DNA of 64,000 bases from the NCBI RefSeq assembly GCF_030384665.1, contig NC_083677.1, positions 1,485,501 to 1,549,500 of the forward strand. Reading direction: 5' to 3'. A program made the translations under genes and the position numbers. The DNA is from Lodderomyces elongisporus (taxonomy: Eukaryota; Ascomycota; Pichiomycetes; Serinales; Debaryomycetaceae). Below are positions 41,048 to 50,568 of the stretch, piece after piece (within the stretch, counting starts at the first letter, position 1; each line of letters opens with the position of its first letter). The notes under the pieces are model-generated. The model searched no databases. It was not told the DNA's origin and was given only the letters and a program-made list of their open reading frames with translations.

Positions 41048-42802
41048 ATGTACAACTTCAAGGCTACCATCACGCGAATGGTTCGCAAATGGACCACTAA
41101 GGATGGTCTCGTTGGTGACTACGACTACAAATATCTATTCACCCCAGATATCCCATTCGTCTCCAAAGAACCAAAGACACAGCCATTCTTTGGTCTCAAT
41201 TCAGACATGCCCATTTTATTGGGTGCGCTTTTAGGGTTGCAACACGCATTGGCCATGATTGGTGGACTTGTCTCCCCGCCCATATTAATTAGTTCAGCTG
41301 CAAACTTGAGCGCAGAAACTCAACAATATCTAGTGTCAACAGTGTTGATTGTCTCGGCCATTTTGTCATGTATCCAAATCACTAGATTTCACATCATTGG
41401 TACACCATACTATTTAGGAACTGGTCTCTTGTCAGTTTGTGGTCCTTCGTTTGCTACATTGGCCGTTACCAACAACGCCTTCCCCATGATGTACACTGCC
41501 GGCGTTTGCCCCGTTGCCGATGACGGCACTCACTTACCATGCCCCGATGGATATGGTAAGATCTTGGCCAGCGCTATAGTATGCGGTTTACTCGAAATCT
41601 TGCTTTCATTCATGCCTGCGAAAATCTTGCAAAAAGTGTTTCCCCCATTGGTGACCGGTCCCGTGGTCACTTTGATTGGTGTACACTTGTTGGAAACAGG
41701 CTTTGAAGACTGGGTTGGTGGTTCTGGTTGTGTTGGAGACACATGTACCATGGGTAAATTCTCCAAACCATGGGGATCGGCACAGTTTATTGGTTTGGGC
41801 TTTTTGGTTTACGTTTCAATCATCTTGGCTGAAAAGTTTGGTGCACCAATCATGAAGAGTTGTGCAGTCATTGTTGGTTTACTTGTTGGATGTATTGTTG
41901 CAGCTGCTTGTGGCTACTTTGACTCTTCAACTATCTCTGCTGCAAAGACTGCAAGTTTCATTTGGGTCGAGACTTTTAAATTGGAAGTTTACGGCCCAGC
42001 AATACTTCCATTCTTAGCCGTGTATGTGGTTTTGATGATGGAGGCTATTGGTGATATCACTGCAACATCGGATGTTTCGAGATTGGAAGTCGAGGGTGAA
42101 GTTTACGACTCACGTATCCAAGGTGGTATCCTTGCAGACGGTCTCAATGGAATCTTGGCAGGCTTGATGACTGTGACGCCAATGTCTGTTTTTGCTCAAA
42201 ATAATGGTGTTATTGCCATTACCAAGTGTGCCAACCGTGTTGCCGGGTACTGGTGTGCCTTTTTTCTTTTGATCATGGGAATCTTTGCTAAATTCGCTGC
42301 TGCTATTGTCTCGATCCCTAAGCCAGTGCTTGGTGGAATGACAAGTTTCCTTTTCACTTCGGTGATGATCTCAGGTATCAAGATTATCTCATCTACTGAG
42401 TTCACCAGACGTGACCGTTTTGTGCTCACTGCTGCCGTCTTGCCTGGTTTGGGTGCAACCTTGGTTCCAACATGGTTTGACAATGTATTCACTTATTCAG
42501 GTGACAACCACGCTCTCACAGGGTTCTTTAACGCCATTGTACTTGTTATGGAGTCGGGTTTTGCAGTCACCGGTATTATTGGTGTTATCTTGAACCTTGT
42601 GTTGCCACAAGTATACGATGATGTGGAGGAAGTTAATGAATTGGTGTTGGAAACGGTTGGATCAGCTGACGAACACGCAAGAGAGGAATATGCTAGAAAA
42701 GAAGGAATCACTTTGGAACAGCTAAAGAGTAACATATCGCACCAAAAGGGTTCCGGCACGACTATCATCCACTCAGCTGATGGGATGCCTGATCTAGCTT
42801 AA
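41048..42802 (+). CDS. XUT1: Uric acid/xanthine permease (NAT/NCS2 family, UapA/Xut1 type)
   Basis: A 584-residue protein from ATG 41048 (a TTG two codons upstream is not used). It is a polytopic membrane protein of the nucleobase-ascorbate transporter family. The marks are QH at 65-66, Glu332 (VLMMEAIGD), Asp364 (ADGLN) and the signature QNNGVIAIT at 384-392. These match UapA Glu356, Asp388 and Gln408 with a constant offset of 24. UapA/UapC and C. albicans Xut1 take up xanthine and uric acid with protons at the plasma membrane. Conservation of all binding residues suggests the same substrates. The long upstream region has GATA motifs that fit nitrogen control. Confidence 0.93.
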   Translation: MYNFKATITRMVRKWTTKDGLVGDYDYKYLFTPDIPFVSKEPKTQPFFGLNSDMPILLGALLGLQHALAMIGGLVSPPILISSAANLSAETQQYLVSTVLIVSAILSCIQITRFHIIGTPYYLGTGLLSVCGPSFATLAVTNNAFPMMYTAGVCPVADDGTHLPCPDGYGKILASAIVCGLLEILLSFMPAKILQKVFPPLVTGPVVTLIGVHLLETGFEDWVGGSGCVGDTCTMGKFSKPWGSAQFIGLGFLVYVSIILAEKFGAPIMKSCAVIVGLLVGCIVAAACGYFDSSTISAAKTASFIWVETFKLEVYGPAILPFLAVYVVLMMEAIGDITATSDVSRLEVEGEVYDSRIQGGILADGLNGILAGLMTVTPMSVFAQNNGVIAITKCANRVAGYWCAFFLLIMGIFAKFAAAIVSIPKPVLGGMTSFLFTSVMISGIKIISSTEFTRRDRFVLTAAVLPGLGATLVPTWFDNVFTYSGDNHALTGFFNAIVLVMESGFAVTGIIGVILNLVLPQVYDDVEEVNELVLETVGSADEHAREEYARKEGITLEQLKSNISHQKGSGTTIIHSADGMPDLA

Positions 42803-43664
42803 ACGCCAAAGACAGAGAGGCAAGACCTCTTTGCCTTACCTTGGCTAACCTGAGCTGGGCTAACCTGAGCTGACCTAATCTAACTTTATCTAACTTTATC
42901 TCGTCACAATCATTATCGTCGACTCTTGTGAAGAGGTTTTACATACTTGATTTTTTGTATATTATTTATTTTCAGTTCGTGATTGATTACATAGTTTTCT
43001 TTTTTTTCTTTTATAAACAAGATATTACTTTGCTTGGTGCAAAAAGGAAATATAGAAACAAAATGGAAGTAGAAAAAGAAGAAGAGGAAGAAAAGGATAA
43101 CTATTTTAATATTGCCTCTTATTATTATCTATTTTTTTATTTGCTTGAGAATAGGAAAACAAAATTTTGTCATATACCTTATTGGTCAAACTCATCACTA
43201 GTATTCTTGTCCAGTTCAAAAGTATAGTCAAAGACAAAGGGTTCTTTTTACCCATTTGAGTTTACTTTGACGAAATGGTATATTGCTTTGTTTTTTATTT
43301 ATTTTGGTTTGGTTTGGACCGAGGTGCGTCGGACCTTTGGCCGGTTACCGGTGCATCCTCACCGCAATACTGTGTTTGTATGTATGCTTGTGTATGTGTG
43401 TGTGCGTGTGTGCGTGTGTGTGTGTGTCCTATCTTGCACCATGCTTCACAACAATAGATTCATAGTTTACTGCATCCACCACCACACATCGAGGCTTACC
43501 CCAGAAAGAGAAAAAGAAATTTATAATCTATAATCCAATTTTTCAAATTTACACATTCTTCTCTTTTTTTTCTTTCTTTTCTCTTTTACTTTCTTCAAAA
43601 TTGTTGTTCTTTTTTTAATATAATCTTTTCGGAAGTGGTACTACAGAGTTCTTGAATCTAAGAC
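42803..43664. promoter_or_regulatory. Intergenic: permease 3' end and PEX11-family promoter
   Basis: These 862 bases begin with imperfect direct repeats of TAACCTGAGCTG and TCTAACTTTA (about 42845-42901) in the permease 3' region. A GC-rich CGG/CCG cluster (43319-43352) and a (GT)n run (about 43389-43428) follow upstream of the peroxin gene. Small hydrophobic frames inside are not credible genes. Confidence 0.5.
43319..43352. promoter_or_regulatory. CCGAGG plus CGG/CCG cluster upstream of the PEX11-family gene
   Basis: CCGAGG (43319-43324) is the reverse complement of CCTCGG, the core bound by fungal fatty-acid regulators (FarA/FarB, Ctf1). It is followed by CGG and CCGGTTACCGG, triplets typical of zinc-cluster factor sites. 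The cluster is about 315-345 bases before the ATG. Induction by fatty acids would fit a PEX11-type gene, but this is inference. Confidence 0.4.
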
Positions 43665-44576
43665 ATGGGACTTGTTGATGCTTCGTTGGCTTTGCCATAT
43701 AAACCACGCTCCAAGACTGTGCTTCCTTTGCACGTAATCCTCCAACTAACACAATTGCTCAAAAAATCTGTCTTTAGCAGAAAATTTTACCAAGAAATTA
43801 ACGACAAGGTTCTTTCCAAAACATCTACAGTGGATCAGAACCTTTATTTTCTATGCTACTTTTCGTTATTGATCTCCGCAATTCTCAATAACAAATACAA
43901 TATCTTGCAATTTTTGCGTGAACAACGATACAAACTACTTCAGATAGTAAAGAGTGGTGCAGGTAAGTTGGGAGTGAACACATCTGAAAGTAAGATATTG
44001 AACCAACCCAAACCAGTACCAGTGCCCGAGTCACAGCAGAAACCTTCGCAACTTGCATTTCATTTAAAGAAAATTAACTCCTACCTTGCCGATGTGCGTA
44101 TTTTTAATAGATTGACGGACTCCATCAAATACATGCCATGGGCTATTGACGAGTTCCAATCATGGCGCAACCCCAGCGCCACTACACCCAAGGTTGACAG
44201 ATTTGTCAATTTTGTCCAAGCAGTAAATTGTATCGTTTTGGAATTATTTGAAAATGCAGGCTGGCTTACAGACCACGACTGGGTCGGTACGGGTGATAAT
44301 CCATATTGGTGTATTGAAACTTATATATGGTGTTGCCGTGTATGGGGTGCCTACTTGGTAATTGAGATTGTCGAATTGTTGAGAAGAACACCTGTGAGTA
44401 AATGGAGCAACAAAACGTGGCAGATTACATTGTTTAAAAATGCAATTCAATTGCCATTGGTCTTGCATTGGTGCTTAAGAGACGGATGTTTGACTCCCTT
44501 CTGGGTTGGTTTATGTGGATGTGGCGCTTCATGGTGGAACTTTAAAGATATGTGGAAATCAATAGACTTGTCATAG
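43665..44576 (+). CDS. PEX11-family peroxisomal membrane protein (Pex11C-like)
   Basis: A 303-residue protein from ATG 43665. The order of features fits the PEX11 family: a basic N-terminus with amphipathic helices (LTQLLKKSVFSRKFYQEIND), the LKKINSYLADVRIFNRLTDSIKYMPW block, a central ELFENAGWLTDHDW region, and hydrophobic C-terminal segments (ITLFKNAIQLPLVLHWC... and WVGLCGCGASWW). Pex11 proteins bend and elongate the peroxisome membrane before division. The sequence looks more like the fungal Pex11C branch than Pex11 itself; I am confident of the family, less of the branch. Confidence 0.72.
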   Translation: MGLVDASLALPYKPRSKTVLPLHVILQLTQLLKKSVFSRKFYQEINDKVLSKTSTVDQNLYFLCYFSLLISAILNNKYNILQFLREQRYKLLQIVKSGAGKLGVNTSESKILNQPKPVPVPESQQKPSQLAFHLKKINSYLADVRIFNRLTDSIKYMPWAIDEFQSWRNPSATTPKVDRFVNFVQAVNCIVLELFENAGWLTDHDWVGTGDNPYWCIETYIWCCRVWGAYLVIEIVELLRRTPVSKWSNKTWQITLFKNAIQLPLVLHWCLRDGCLTPFWVGLCGCGASWWNFKDMWKSIDLS

Positions 44577-44931
44577 AAACCGGCCCTACTCTATATTATT
44601 GAACTATTTATTTTTATTCTTATATATCTCCCGTCATTCTTTCCGTTCTTTTTTATTCTTTCCTATCTTTCCTTACTTTTTTTACTTTTTTTACTTTTCT
44701 TACTTTTCTTTCTTTACCTATTTTACTTCTTAGCTACTCACTTACTTATTTACTAACTTATTTGACTGATTGTTTATTATTTAAACTGAATAATCATTTA
44801 TTCGCAACAACACATAAACTTACAAATGAAAAGTACAAACATACAAAGCACTCCATGCACACACACACACCCCTAATCCTCCTCTTCCTCCTCCTCTTCC
44901 TCTTTTCTCAAGCTGAGCATCTGAGATTATT
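44577..44931. other. Intergenic, convergent 3' ends
   Basis: A 355-base pyrimidine-rich spacer with imperfect TTACTTTT repeats (about 44672-44715) and a CA-rich run (about 44855-44870). A TACTAAC (about 44751) has no matching 5' splice site, so no intron is inferred. Confidence 0.55.
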
Positions 44932-47900
44932 CTAATCGTAAGCAGAATGGCGATCGGCCTTGGCAGCTTTCTTTTCCATTTCATCCCAGTCTTCACCACT
45001 TTCTTCACTTTCTGCTTCACTATCACTACCCGAGAAATCACTTCCATCCTCATCACTAGCATAGTCGTCTTCACTCTCACTTTCATCCTGTGGATCTTCG
45101 TCACTTGCTTCAAACTCACTCTCTTCATCTTCCTCATCACTCTCATCAGACTCACCGGTACCTGTTAAGAATGACCATCCACCATCAAGGAAAAATTGGT
45201 ATGGATCTGCTTGAACCGTTTTGATAATCTGTGCCCAATTCAAATTCATTTGACCTTCACTGAGCGGGATATCAACATTTGTCAACCACGACTTGACATC
45301 CTCAAGTAACTCCATTGGAATTGTATTGATATGCACCACAGGCTTGGCAAAGTCTTTAAACACAAACACCAAGTCGAAATTCTTTAATCCAAATTGCACT
45401 CTTTCCAAATGCGCAATCTCGACTTCTTCCAAAGTCACAACCAAATATGGTGGGTCAATCAATTGTACAAGACAATCTCTTGTAGGAATACACAACACAG
45501 ATGATCTAAATGGAACACCTTGGAATCCCAATTCTCTAAATGGGATATCCAAATCCACCAATCCATTAGAGGAATCTGCAATCAATTCGGCAAATTGCTT
45601 AAATTCTTTATCCAATAATGCCTTGCGTCTTCTTTCTTCTTGCTCTTGTTGCAATTCGTCTTCATCCCCATATCTGTACTTTCTCTTTCTACCTCCAGTC
45701 TCATCGAATGCCATGTCACTTGCTTCTCTGTAAAATTGCAAATCAAAAGTCTTTCTCTTACCAATCATGATCGGATTCTTCAAGTGACAATGGATAAGCA
45801 CAATCAATTCATCTTTACAAGGTTGAAAGAACAAGTGCTTGATGTTGGAAAACAAAACATCAATTTTTTGGTCCATCCTGAAACTAGATTGATATCGAAG
45901 ACCATTCTCGTGGATTTGCAAAACACCACCAAGTTTTTTTGTGTCCGGAGTTGGTCTAACAAATACATTATCCAATTTCTTAACACGTGAGCCCTTAAAC
46001 TCAATAAGATTTGCTTGTGTCACAACATCGGCCATTTGCTTTCTCTCTTGGTCTCTCTTTACTGAGTCCTTTTTCAAGTCCTGAATGGCTTTGAAAACAT
46101 CAACCATTCGATCACGATCTTTGGATCTAATAGTGATCGACCTCAAGAATGTATTATCTGGCGAATCTTCATAAGGAAGCTCTACTCTTCTGGTAACATT
46201 ACCACCTGCACCAGGTGAGTTGAAATTCAACCGCAAATAGGTATAATCGCCTTCTTCATTTTGCGATCCACTCTTGTATGCGTTTATATGGAATGGAACA
46301 GGACGTCCAGAAATGGGCAAAATTATGGTTTGGTTCTTGTAATCAATGTGAATTCGCAAATCAGACACACTGTTTGGAATCTGTGATTCACGCACATAAG
46401 ATTCGTATTTCTTAAAAACTGGCTTGTAATCAGATGCATCTGTCGCATCAGCTTTCGAAAACCGCGCAAGCCCTTCCTGTGTTCTCTTCTCGTGCAATTT
46501 CAATTGAATTTCTTGTCTCACCTTTTCAGCATTCTTGTCGTCGGCATTGTTATTCTCATGTCTCAATTTCGATTTAAGGATCTTGGAATTGTCGCCTGCC
46601 TCGATGATTGGTTTCCTTTCTGCTTTGATTGTTGCATTCGATGATTTTGCTTGTGCATTAGTACTATTATTCGTAGCAGTGGTATTACTTGCAGATCCTT
46701 CATCTTCATCGTTGAAAAAAAATGATATTTCGGAGCGGGCTTTCGGAGAATTAGTCAACAATATAGGTTGATCAACACTGATTTTGTAAGTATCAGTAAC
46801 CAAAACTGAGTATGGTTTCTTCTTTCCTCCGGGTATGTTCAGGAAACCAATGGTGAGTGATATGATCTGGCCATCGGCCAAAACCCTCTCAGATTTCGCA
46901 TTGAGAATAAACGTTGAGTCTCTGAACTCAATACCGATTAACCAACCACAATTTTTGGTAAAATTGGCAGCCAAGTTAGGGTTTTCTTTATTGATAAATT
47001 CCAAAGCCCCTGCATAAACGTCCTTACCCTTTGAACCACTCTTTAACAAATTTTTGCTAATGTGTTCTTGAAGTTTGAGGAGAAAATCATAGTTGGCTTC
47101 CATTTCCTTAGTGGGGTCAATTAAGAAAGTACGACCAATATTTGAACAATACGATTTATACCTCAACCCAATCGATGCTAGAATCACACCATCTCCCACC
47201 AAGGTTTTCTCAGTTGACACAGCACTAGGTTTCAAGTCATACTCGCCACCACTTTGGATAATTGGAGAATAGCACCACTCCAAGAGCTCTGGGTCAAAGT
47301 CCTTGATTTGCTGTAAAAGACTCTTGCCCAATTTGGATTTCAAATACCACTTGTTATTCTCAATCTTGTCTTCAACTTGGTCAGTCAATTGCGCATTGGT
47401 GATTTTCTTTTCCTCATCAACAATGGTCATCATCTCATTGACAAACGAGTCCATCATCACCACGCTCGCATTAGATGCAATCTTGGTGCTTTCAAACTCG
47501 TCAGAATCCTTCATCTCCAAGGCCTTGGACACAACTAATGCCAAATCAACTTGCTTTAATCCAGAATCTTTGCTGACTTCGAGCCATTCCTCAAGGAACT
47601 TACCAGTATATTTGTCCTTGACAATTGTACCATACTCCTCGTTAACTTTTTTCATTTCATCAATCAAGTCAACAAAAAGTTGCTTGTTTTTCTCGACATC
47701 TTTGGTTCTTGTCCATAGTTCAATGGGCTCTGGGCGCTCTGTAAGGCCCTTCAAATATTTTGCTTTTCCTTCAGACGTGATGAAAATACATTTGGTTGGT
47801 GTGAAATATATAGCTGTATGGACAAACTCGTATCCTAGTAACCAGTTTTGCAAAACAGTCGATTTTTTGTAGGTATTGTCGTCATTGCGTGCTCCTACAA

Positions 47901-47997
47901 TAACCAACCCTTGGGGGATTTTTGCCTCCGCAAGCTCACGTTGAAGGATTGACAACCTCTTGTAAAACACATTGGTATCAATATGCACATCAGACAT
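44932..47997 (-). CDS. SPT16: FACT complex subunit Spt16
   Basis: A 1,021-residue protein from ATG 47995-47997. The N-terminal third is the inactive aminopeptidase-like ('pita-bread') domain. A dimerisation segment (FKKYESYVRESQIPNS) and the Rtt106-like double PH middle domain (NVFVRPTPDTKKLGG, then FFQPCKDELIVLIHCHLKNPI) follow, and the protein ends in a long Asp/Glu/Ser tail with a short basic end (KKAAKADRHSAYD). Spt16 with Pob3 forms FACT, which reorganises nucleosomes in transcription and replication; the acidic tail binds H2A-H2B. Length matches S. cerevisiae (1,035). It is divergent with PRI2. Confidence 0.97.
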   Translation of the reverse strand: MSDVHIDTNVFYKRLSILQRELAEAKIPQGLVIVGARNDDNTYKKSTVLQNWLLGYEFVHTAIYFTPTKCIFITSEGKAKYLKGLTERPEPIELWTRTKDVEKNKQLFVDLIDEMKKVNEEYGTIVKDKYTGKFLEEWLEVSKDSGLKQVDLALVVSKALEMKDSDEFESTKIASNASVVMMDSFVNEMMTIVDEEKKITNAQLTDQVEDKIENNKWYLKSKLGKSLLQQIKDFDPELLEWCYSPIIQSGGEYDLKPSAVSTEKTLVGDGVILASIGLRYKSYCSNIGRTFLIDPTKEMEANYDFLLKLQEHISKNLLKSGSKGKDVYAGALEFINKENPNLAANFTKNCGWLIGIEFRDSTFILNAKSERVLADGQIISLTIGFLNIPGGKKKPYSVLVTDTYKISVDQPILLTNSPKARSEISFFFNDEDEGSASNTTATNNSTNAQAKSSNATIKAERKPIIEAGDNSKILKSKLRHENNNADDKNAEKVRQEIQLKLHEKRTQEGLARFSKADATDASDYKPVFKKYESYVRESQIPNSVSDLRIHIDYKNQTIILPISGRPVPFHINAYKSGSQNEEGDYTYLRLNFNSPGAGGNVTRRVELPYEDSPDNTFLRSITIRSKDRDRMVDVFKAIQDLKKDSVKRDQERKQMADVVTQANLIEFKGSRVKKLDNVFVRPTPDTKKLGGVLQIHENGLRYQSSFRMDQKIDVLFSNIKHLFFQPCKDELIVLIHCHLKNPIMIGKRKTFDLQFYREASDMAFDETGGRKRKYRYGDEDELQQEQEERRRKALLDKEFKQFAELIADSSNGLVDLDIPFRELGFQGVPFRSSVLCIPTRDCLVQLIDPPYLVVTLEEVEIAHLERVQFGLKNFDLVFVFKDFAKPVVHINTIPMELLEDVKSWLTNVDIPLSEGQMNLNWAQIIKTVQADPYQFFLDGGWSFLTGTGESDESDEEDEESEFEASDEDPQDESESEDDYASDEDGSDFSGSDSEAESEESGEDWDEMEKKAAKADRHSAYD

Positions 47998-48675
47998 CTT
48001 GACTTTGAAATTTATATATATATACGTATATATATATATGTATATATTTATATATATTTAATTCCTGGTTTAATTTGAAAGTTGAGCACTAAATGCCTAC
48101 TGTATAAATAGCAAAACTTAAGGAAATGCGCCGGGTGATTAACAATGCTCAAAGTGTGAGTGAAAGATTGAAAAAAAAAAAAAAAAAGGTCTGGTGGTTT
48201 CCTGCCTCTCGATCTTGAACTTTTTTTTTGCTGCTGCTGCTGCTGCTGCTGCTCTGTTTGTCTGTATGTCTCTGTCTCTCTTATTCTTTGTCGTTCACTT
48301 TCTCTATACGCTTCTATCAACAGCCGTGACAAATGTCGTGTCGTAGATTTATCGTGACACTGACGCGTTCCGTTTCTTTTTTTGTATTTTTTTTGCTATT
48401 GCAGAATTTAAAATTTTATTTTCAATAACATCAAGTAGAGGCGCGTTGTTTTCAAATTGGAATTTGTAATTTCCAAACTACAAAATTAATAGATGTAAAA
48501 TTTAATAACAAGCAAAAATAAACATAGAAATAAACATAGAAATATAAATAAAAAAAGGATAACCAACTCTCTTGGATCTAAATCTGAATCTGAAATAGAA
48601 TCAGCTAGTGGTAAATTCAAATTTGTTCAACATAGTCACTACAAAAAATCCCTTTGGGTTTCTCCACTCATTGCA
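47998..48675. promoter_or_regulatory. Divergent promoter region SPT16/PRI2
   Basis: These 678 bases hold a (TA)n-rich run next to SPT16 (about 48011-48060), an A18 run (about 48170-48187), a (TGC)n run (about 48230-48252) and one ACGCGT box (48363). Short repeated ATAAACATAG units occur near 48520-48545. Confidence 0.55.
48363..48368. promoter_or_regulatory. MluI cell-cycle box (ACGCGT)
   Basis: TGACGCGTT contains a perfect MCB core 308 bases upstream of the PRI2 ATG. DNA-synthesis genes including primase subunits are MBF targets at G1/S in yeast. A related GCGCGT lies at about 48441-48446. Confidence 0.5.
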
Positions 48676-50232
48676 ATGTTTCGTCAAGTAAAGAGAAAGA
48701 CTGCGGGAAGAAGGAATTTCGAGGAGAAAGCTATATCTTCCAAAATACAATATAACCTACCAAAACTATTCTCGTCAAGGCTTTCGTTTTATGATTTACC
48801 TCCAACAGAAGAAATCACGCTTGAGGAGTTTGAAAAATGGGCTATCGACAGGCTCAAAATCCTTATCGAGATTGAATCGTGTATAGCGAGATCCAAGACA
48901 CCAGCAGATATGGAATCAGCCATCAGACCTTTACTTCTCAAGTATATGCCCTTGAGTCCCTCTGGTGCAGCCGCTGAGCATGTGATTATTCAGGAAAGGA
49001 TGAAGGATTATTACAGTCATTTCATACTTCGATTGGTGTTCTGCAGAAGCGAGGAGTTGAGAAGAAAATTTATCAAAAATGAAACCATTTTGTTTAGAAT
49101 CAGATACAACATCATGCAACCTAAGGAGCAAAAGGAATTTATTGAATTAAACCTGTATAAACTTCCCTGGTCATATATTTCGAGAGAAGAAAGAACTGAA
49201 CTTTTTGAAAAGTTATTTGCAGCAAGCGGACACATACTCAAGCAACAATATAGTTCTGATGGCGAGACACCGTTTACTAATGACCAAGTGAGACAAATGA
49301 TGTCGACTCGAGAGAATTTTATTAAATTACCATTTGAAAAGATAACTCAATTGGTTTCCAGTAGATCGGTGTATTTGCATAAAGGTTATGGCTATTTACC
49401 TACAAGTTTGCAGTTGAATCTATTGGCAGCTGAGTTTCAAGAGAACTTGAACCAAATACTCATTCGTACGTTCCAAGCAATTCCTCGACTAGAAGAAGAC
49501 GATAGACTTCTTCCCTTACTCAATAGTTTGTCACAAAACTTTGCCAGCTTCCAATATGAAACAGATGTTAATAGCGAGTTGGCCTCGGATATCAATGCTG
49601 TCACCATAACATCCAAACAAATTATGTCGCATTACCCCCTTTGTGCTACACATTTACAACGCAATTTGTCCATCAACTCACACTTGAAATATACCGGTCG
49701 TCAACAACTTGGAATTTTCCTTAAAGGTATTGGCTTGAACGTTGATGAGGCATTGAAATTTTGGGCACAGCAATTCACTAAAAACGGTAACATGTCACAA
49801 GAAACATTTAACAAAGAGTACAAGTATAACATTAGACATCAATACGGATTAGAAGGTGCTAGAATCAATTATAGACCATGGGATTGTGCAACCATTTTGA
49901 ACAAACCCAAACCCAGAGCCAAAGAGTTTCACGGGTGTCCATATAGGGATTTCACTGAAGCTCAGTTAAAGCAGACTTTCGAAGATAAGGGTATTAAGAA
50001 TATTGAAGATATTAACCTGATCATGGATAATGTACAAAAGCAACAATATACAATTGCTTGTACTCGTGTATTTGAACTAACACATCAAAAAGAATTACTT
50101 GCTCAAAGCAAAGCTGGGCAACCAGCTCAAATGGAGCATATAAACCATCCAAACTTGTACTTTGACCGAAGCAGACAACTCGAAAGAGCAACGCAAAAGA
50201 AAGAAGAAGAAGGTGTGGGAACCACCCAGTAG
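48676..50232 (+). CDS. PRI2: DNA primase large subunit Pri2
   Basis: A 518-residue protein from ATG 48676. The helical N-terminal half (FYDLPPTEEITLEEFEKWAIDRLKIL) and the C-terminal 4Fe-4S domain match Pri2. The cluster ligands are Cys323 (PLCATHL), Cys404 (WDCATI), Cys421 (HGCPYRD) and Cys462 (ACTRVFE), spaced as in S. cerevisiae. Pri2 partners Pri1 in the polymerase alpha-primase complex and helps make RNA primers. The last 15 residues are charged and not conserved-looking. An MCB box upstream fits G1/S expression. Confidence 0.96.
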   Translation: MFRQVKRKTAGRRNFEEKAISSKIQYNLPKLFSSRLSFYDLPPTEEITLEEFEKWAIDRLKILIEIESCIARSKTPADMESAIRPLLLKYMPLSPSGAAAEHVIIQERMKDYYSHFILRLVFCRSEELRRKFIKNETILFRIRYNIMQPKEQKEFIELNLYKLPWSYISREERTELFEKLFAASGHILKQQYSSDGETPFTNDQVRQMMSTRENFIKLPFEKITQLVSSRSVYLHKGYGYLPTSLQLNLLAAEFQENLNQILIRTFQAIPRLEEDDRLLPLLNSLSQNFASFQYETDVNSELASDINAVTITSKQIMSHYPLCATHLQRNLSINSHLKYTGRQQLGIFLKGIGLNVDEALKFWAQQFTKNGNMSQETFNKEYKYNIRHQYGLEGARINYRPWDCATILNKPKPRAKEFHGCPYRDFTEAQLKQTFEDKGIKNIEDINLIMDNVQKQQYTIACTRVFELTHQKELLAQSKAGQPAQMEHINHPNLYFDRSRQLERATQKKEEEGVGTTQ

Positions 50233-50568
50233 AAATTGTAAAAAAAATAACAAAAACATTTTTGTGTGCTGATTGTTTTTACGCTGATTGAGCTGTGTGA
50301 AAATCGGTAAATTCCGGATTCACTTTTAAATCTATAATTGAACTTATTAATCAACAATGAATGAAGAACAAAAAAAATTGAAAATGAAAATGAAAATGAA
50401 AATGAATATGAAAATGAATATGAAAATGAAGATGAAAATGAAGATGAAAATGAAAAAAATCAACAAAATATTTAACCTACACAGTAAAAGTTTCAATGCA
50501 GTCGAGTCTATAACTTATTTACATCTGAATTAATCACAAGGATATGACCATTCTCTCACCGCCTAAAA
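50233..50568. other. Intergenic, convergent 3' ends with ATGAAA hexamer repeats
   Basis: A 336-base spacer. Positions about 50384-50457 are a run of 6-base units ATGAAA, with ATGAAT and ATGAAG variants. No gene was seen. Confidence 0.7.

Noticed and set aside
42928..43533. Several hydrophobic plus-strand frames upstream of the PEX11-family gene
   Set aside because: They lack ATG starts, overlap GT and T runs and resemble no protein; this is promoter DNA.
44751..44757. TACTAAC branch-point-like sequence
   Set aside because: No GTATGT-type 5' splice site lies upstream in the same transcript; the flanking genes are intact without an intron.
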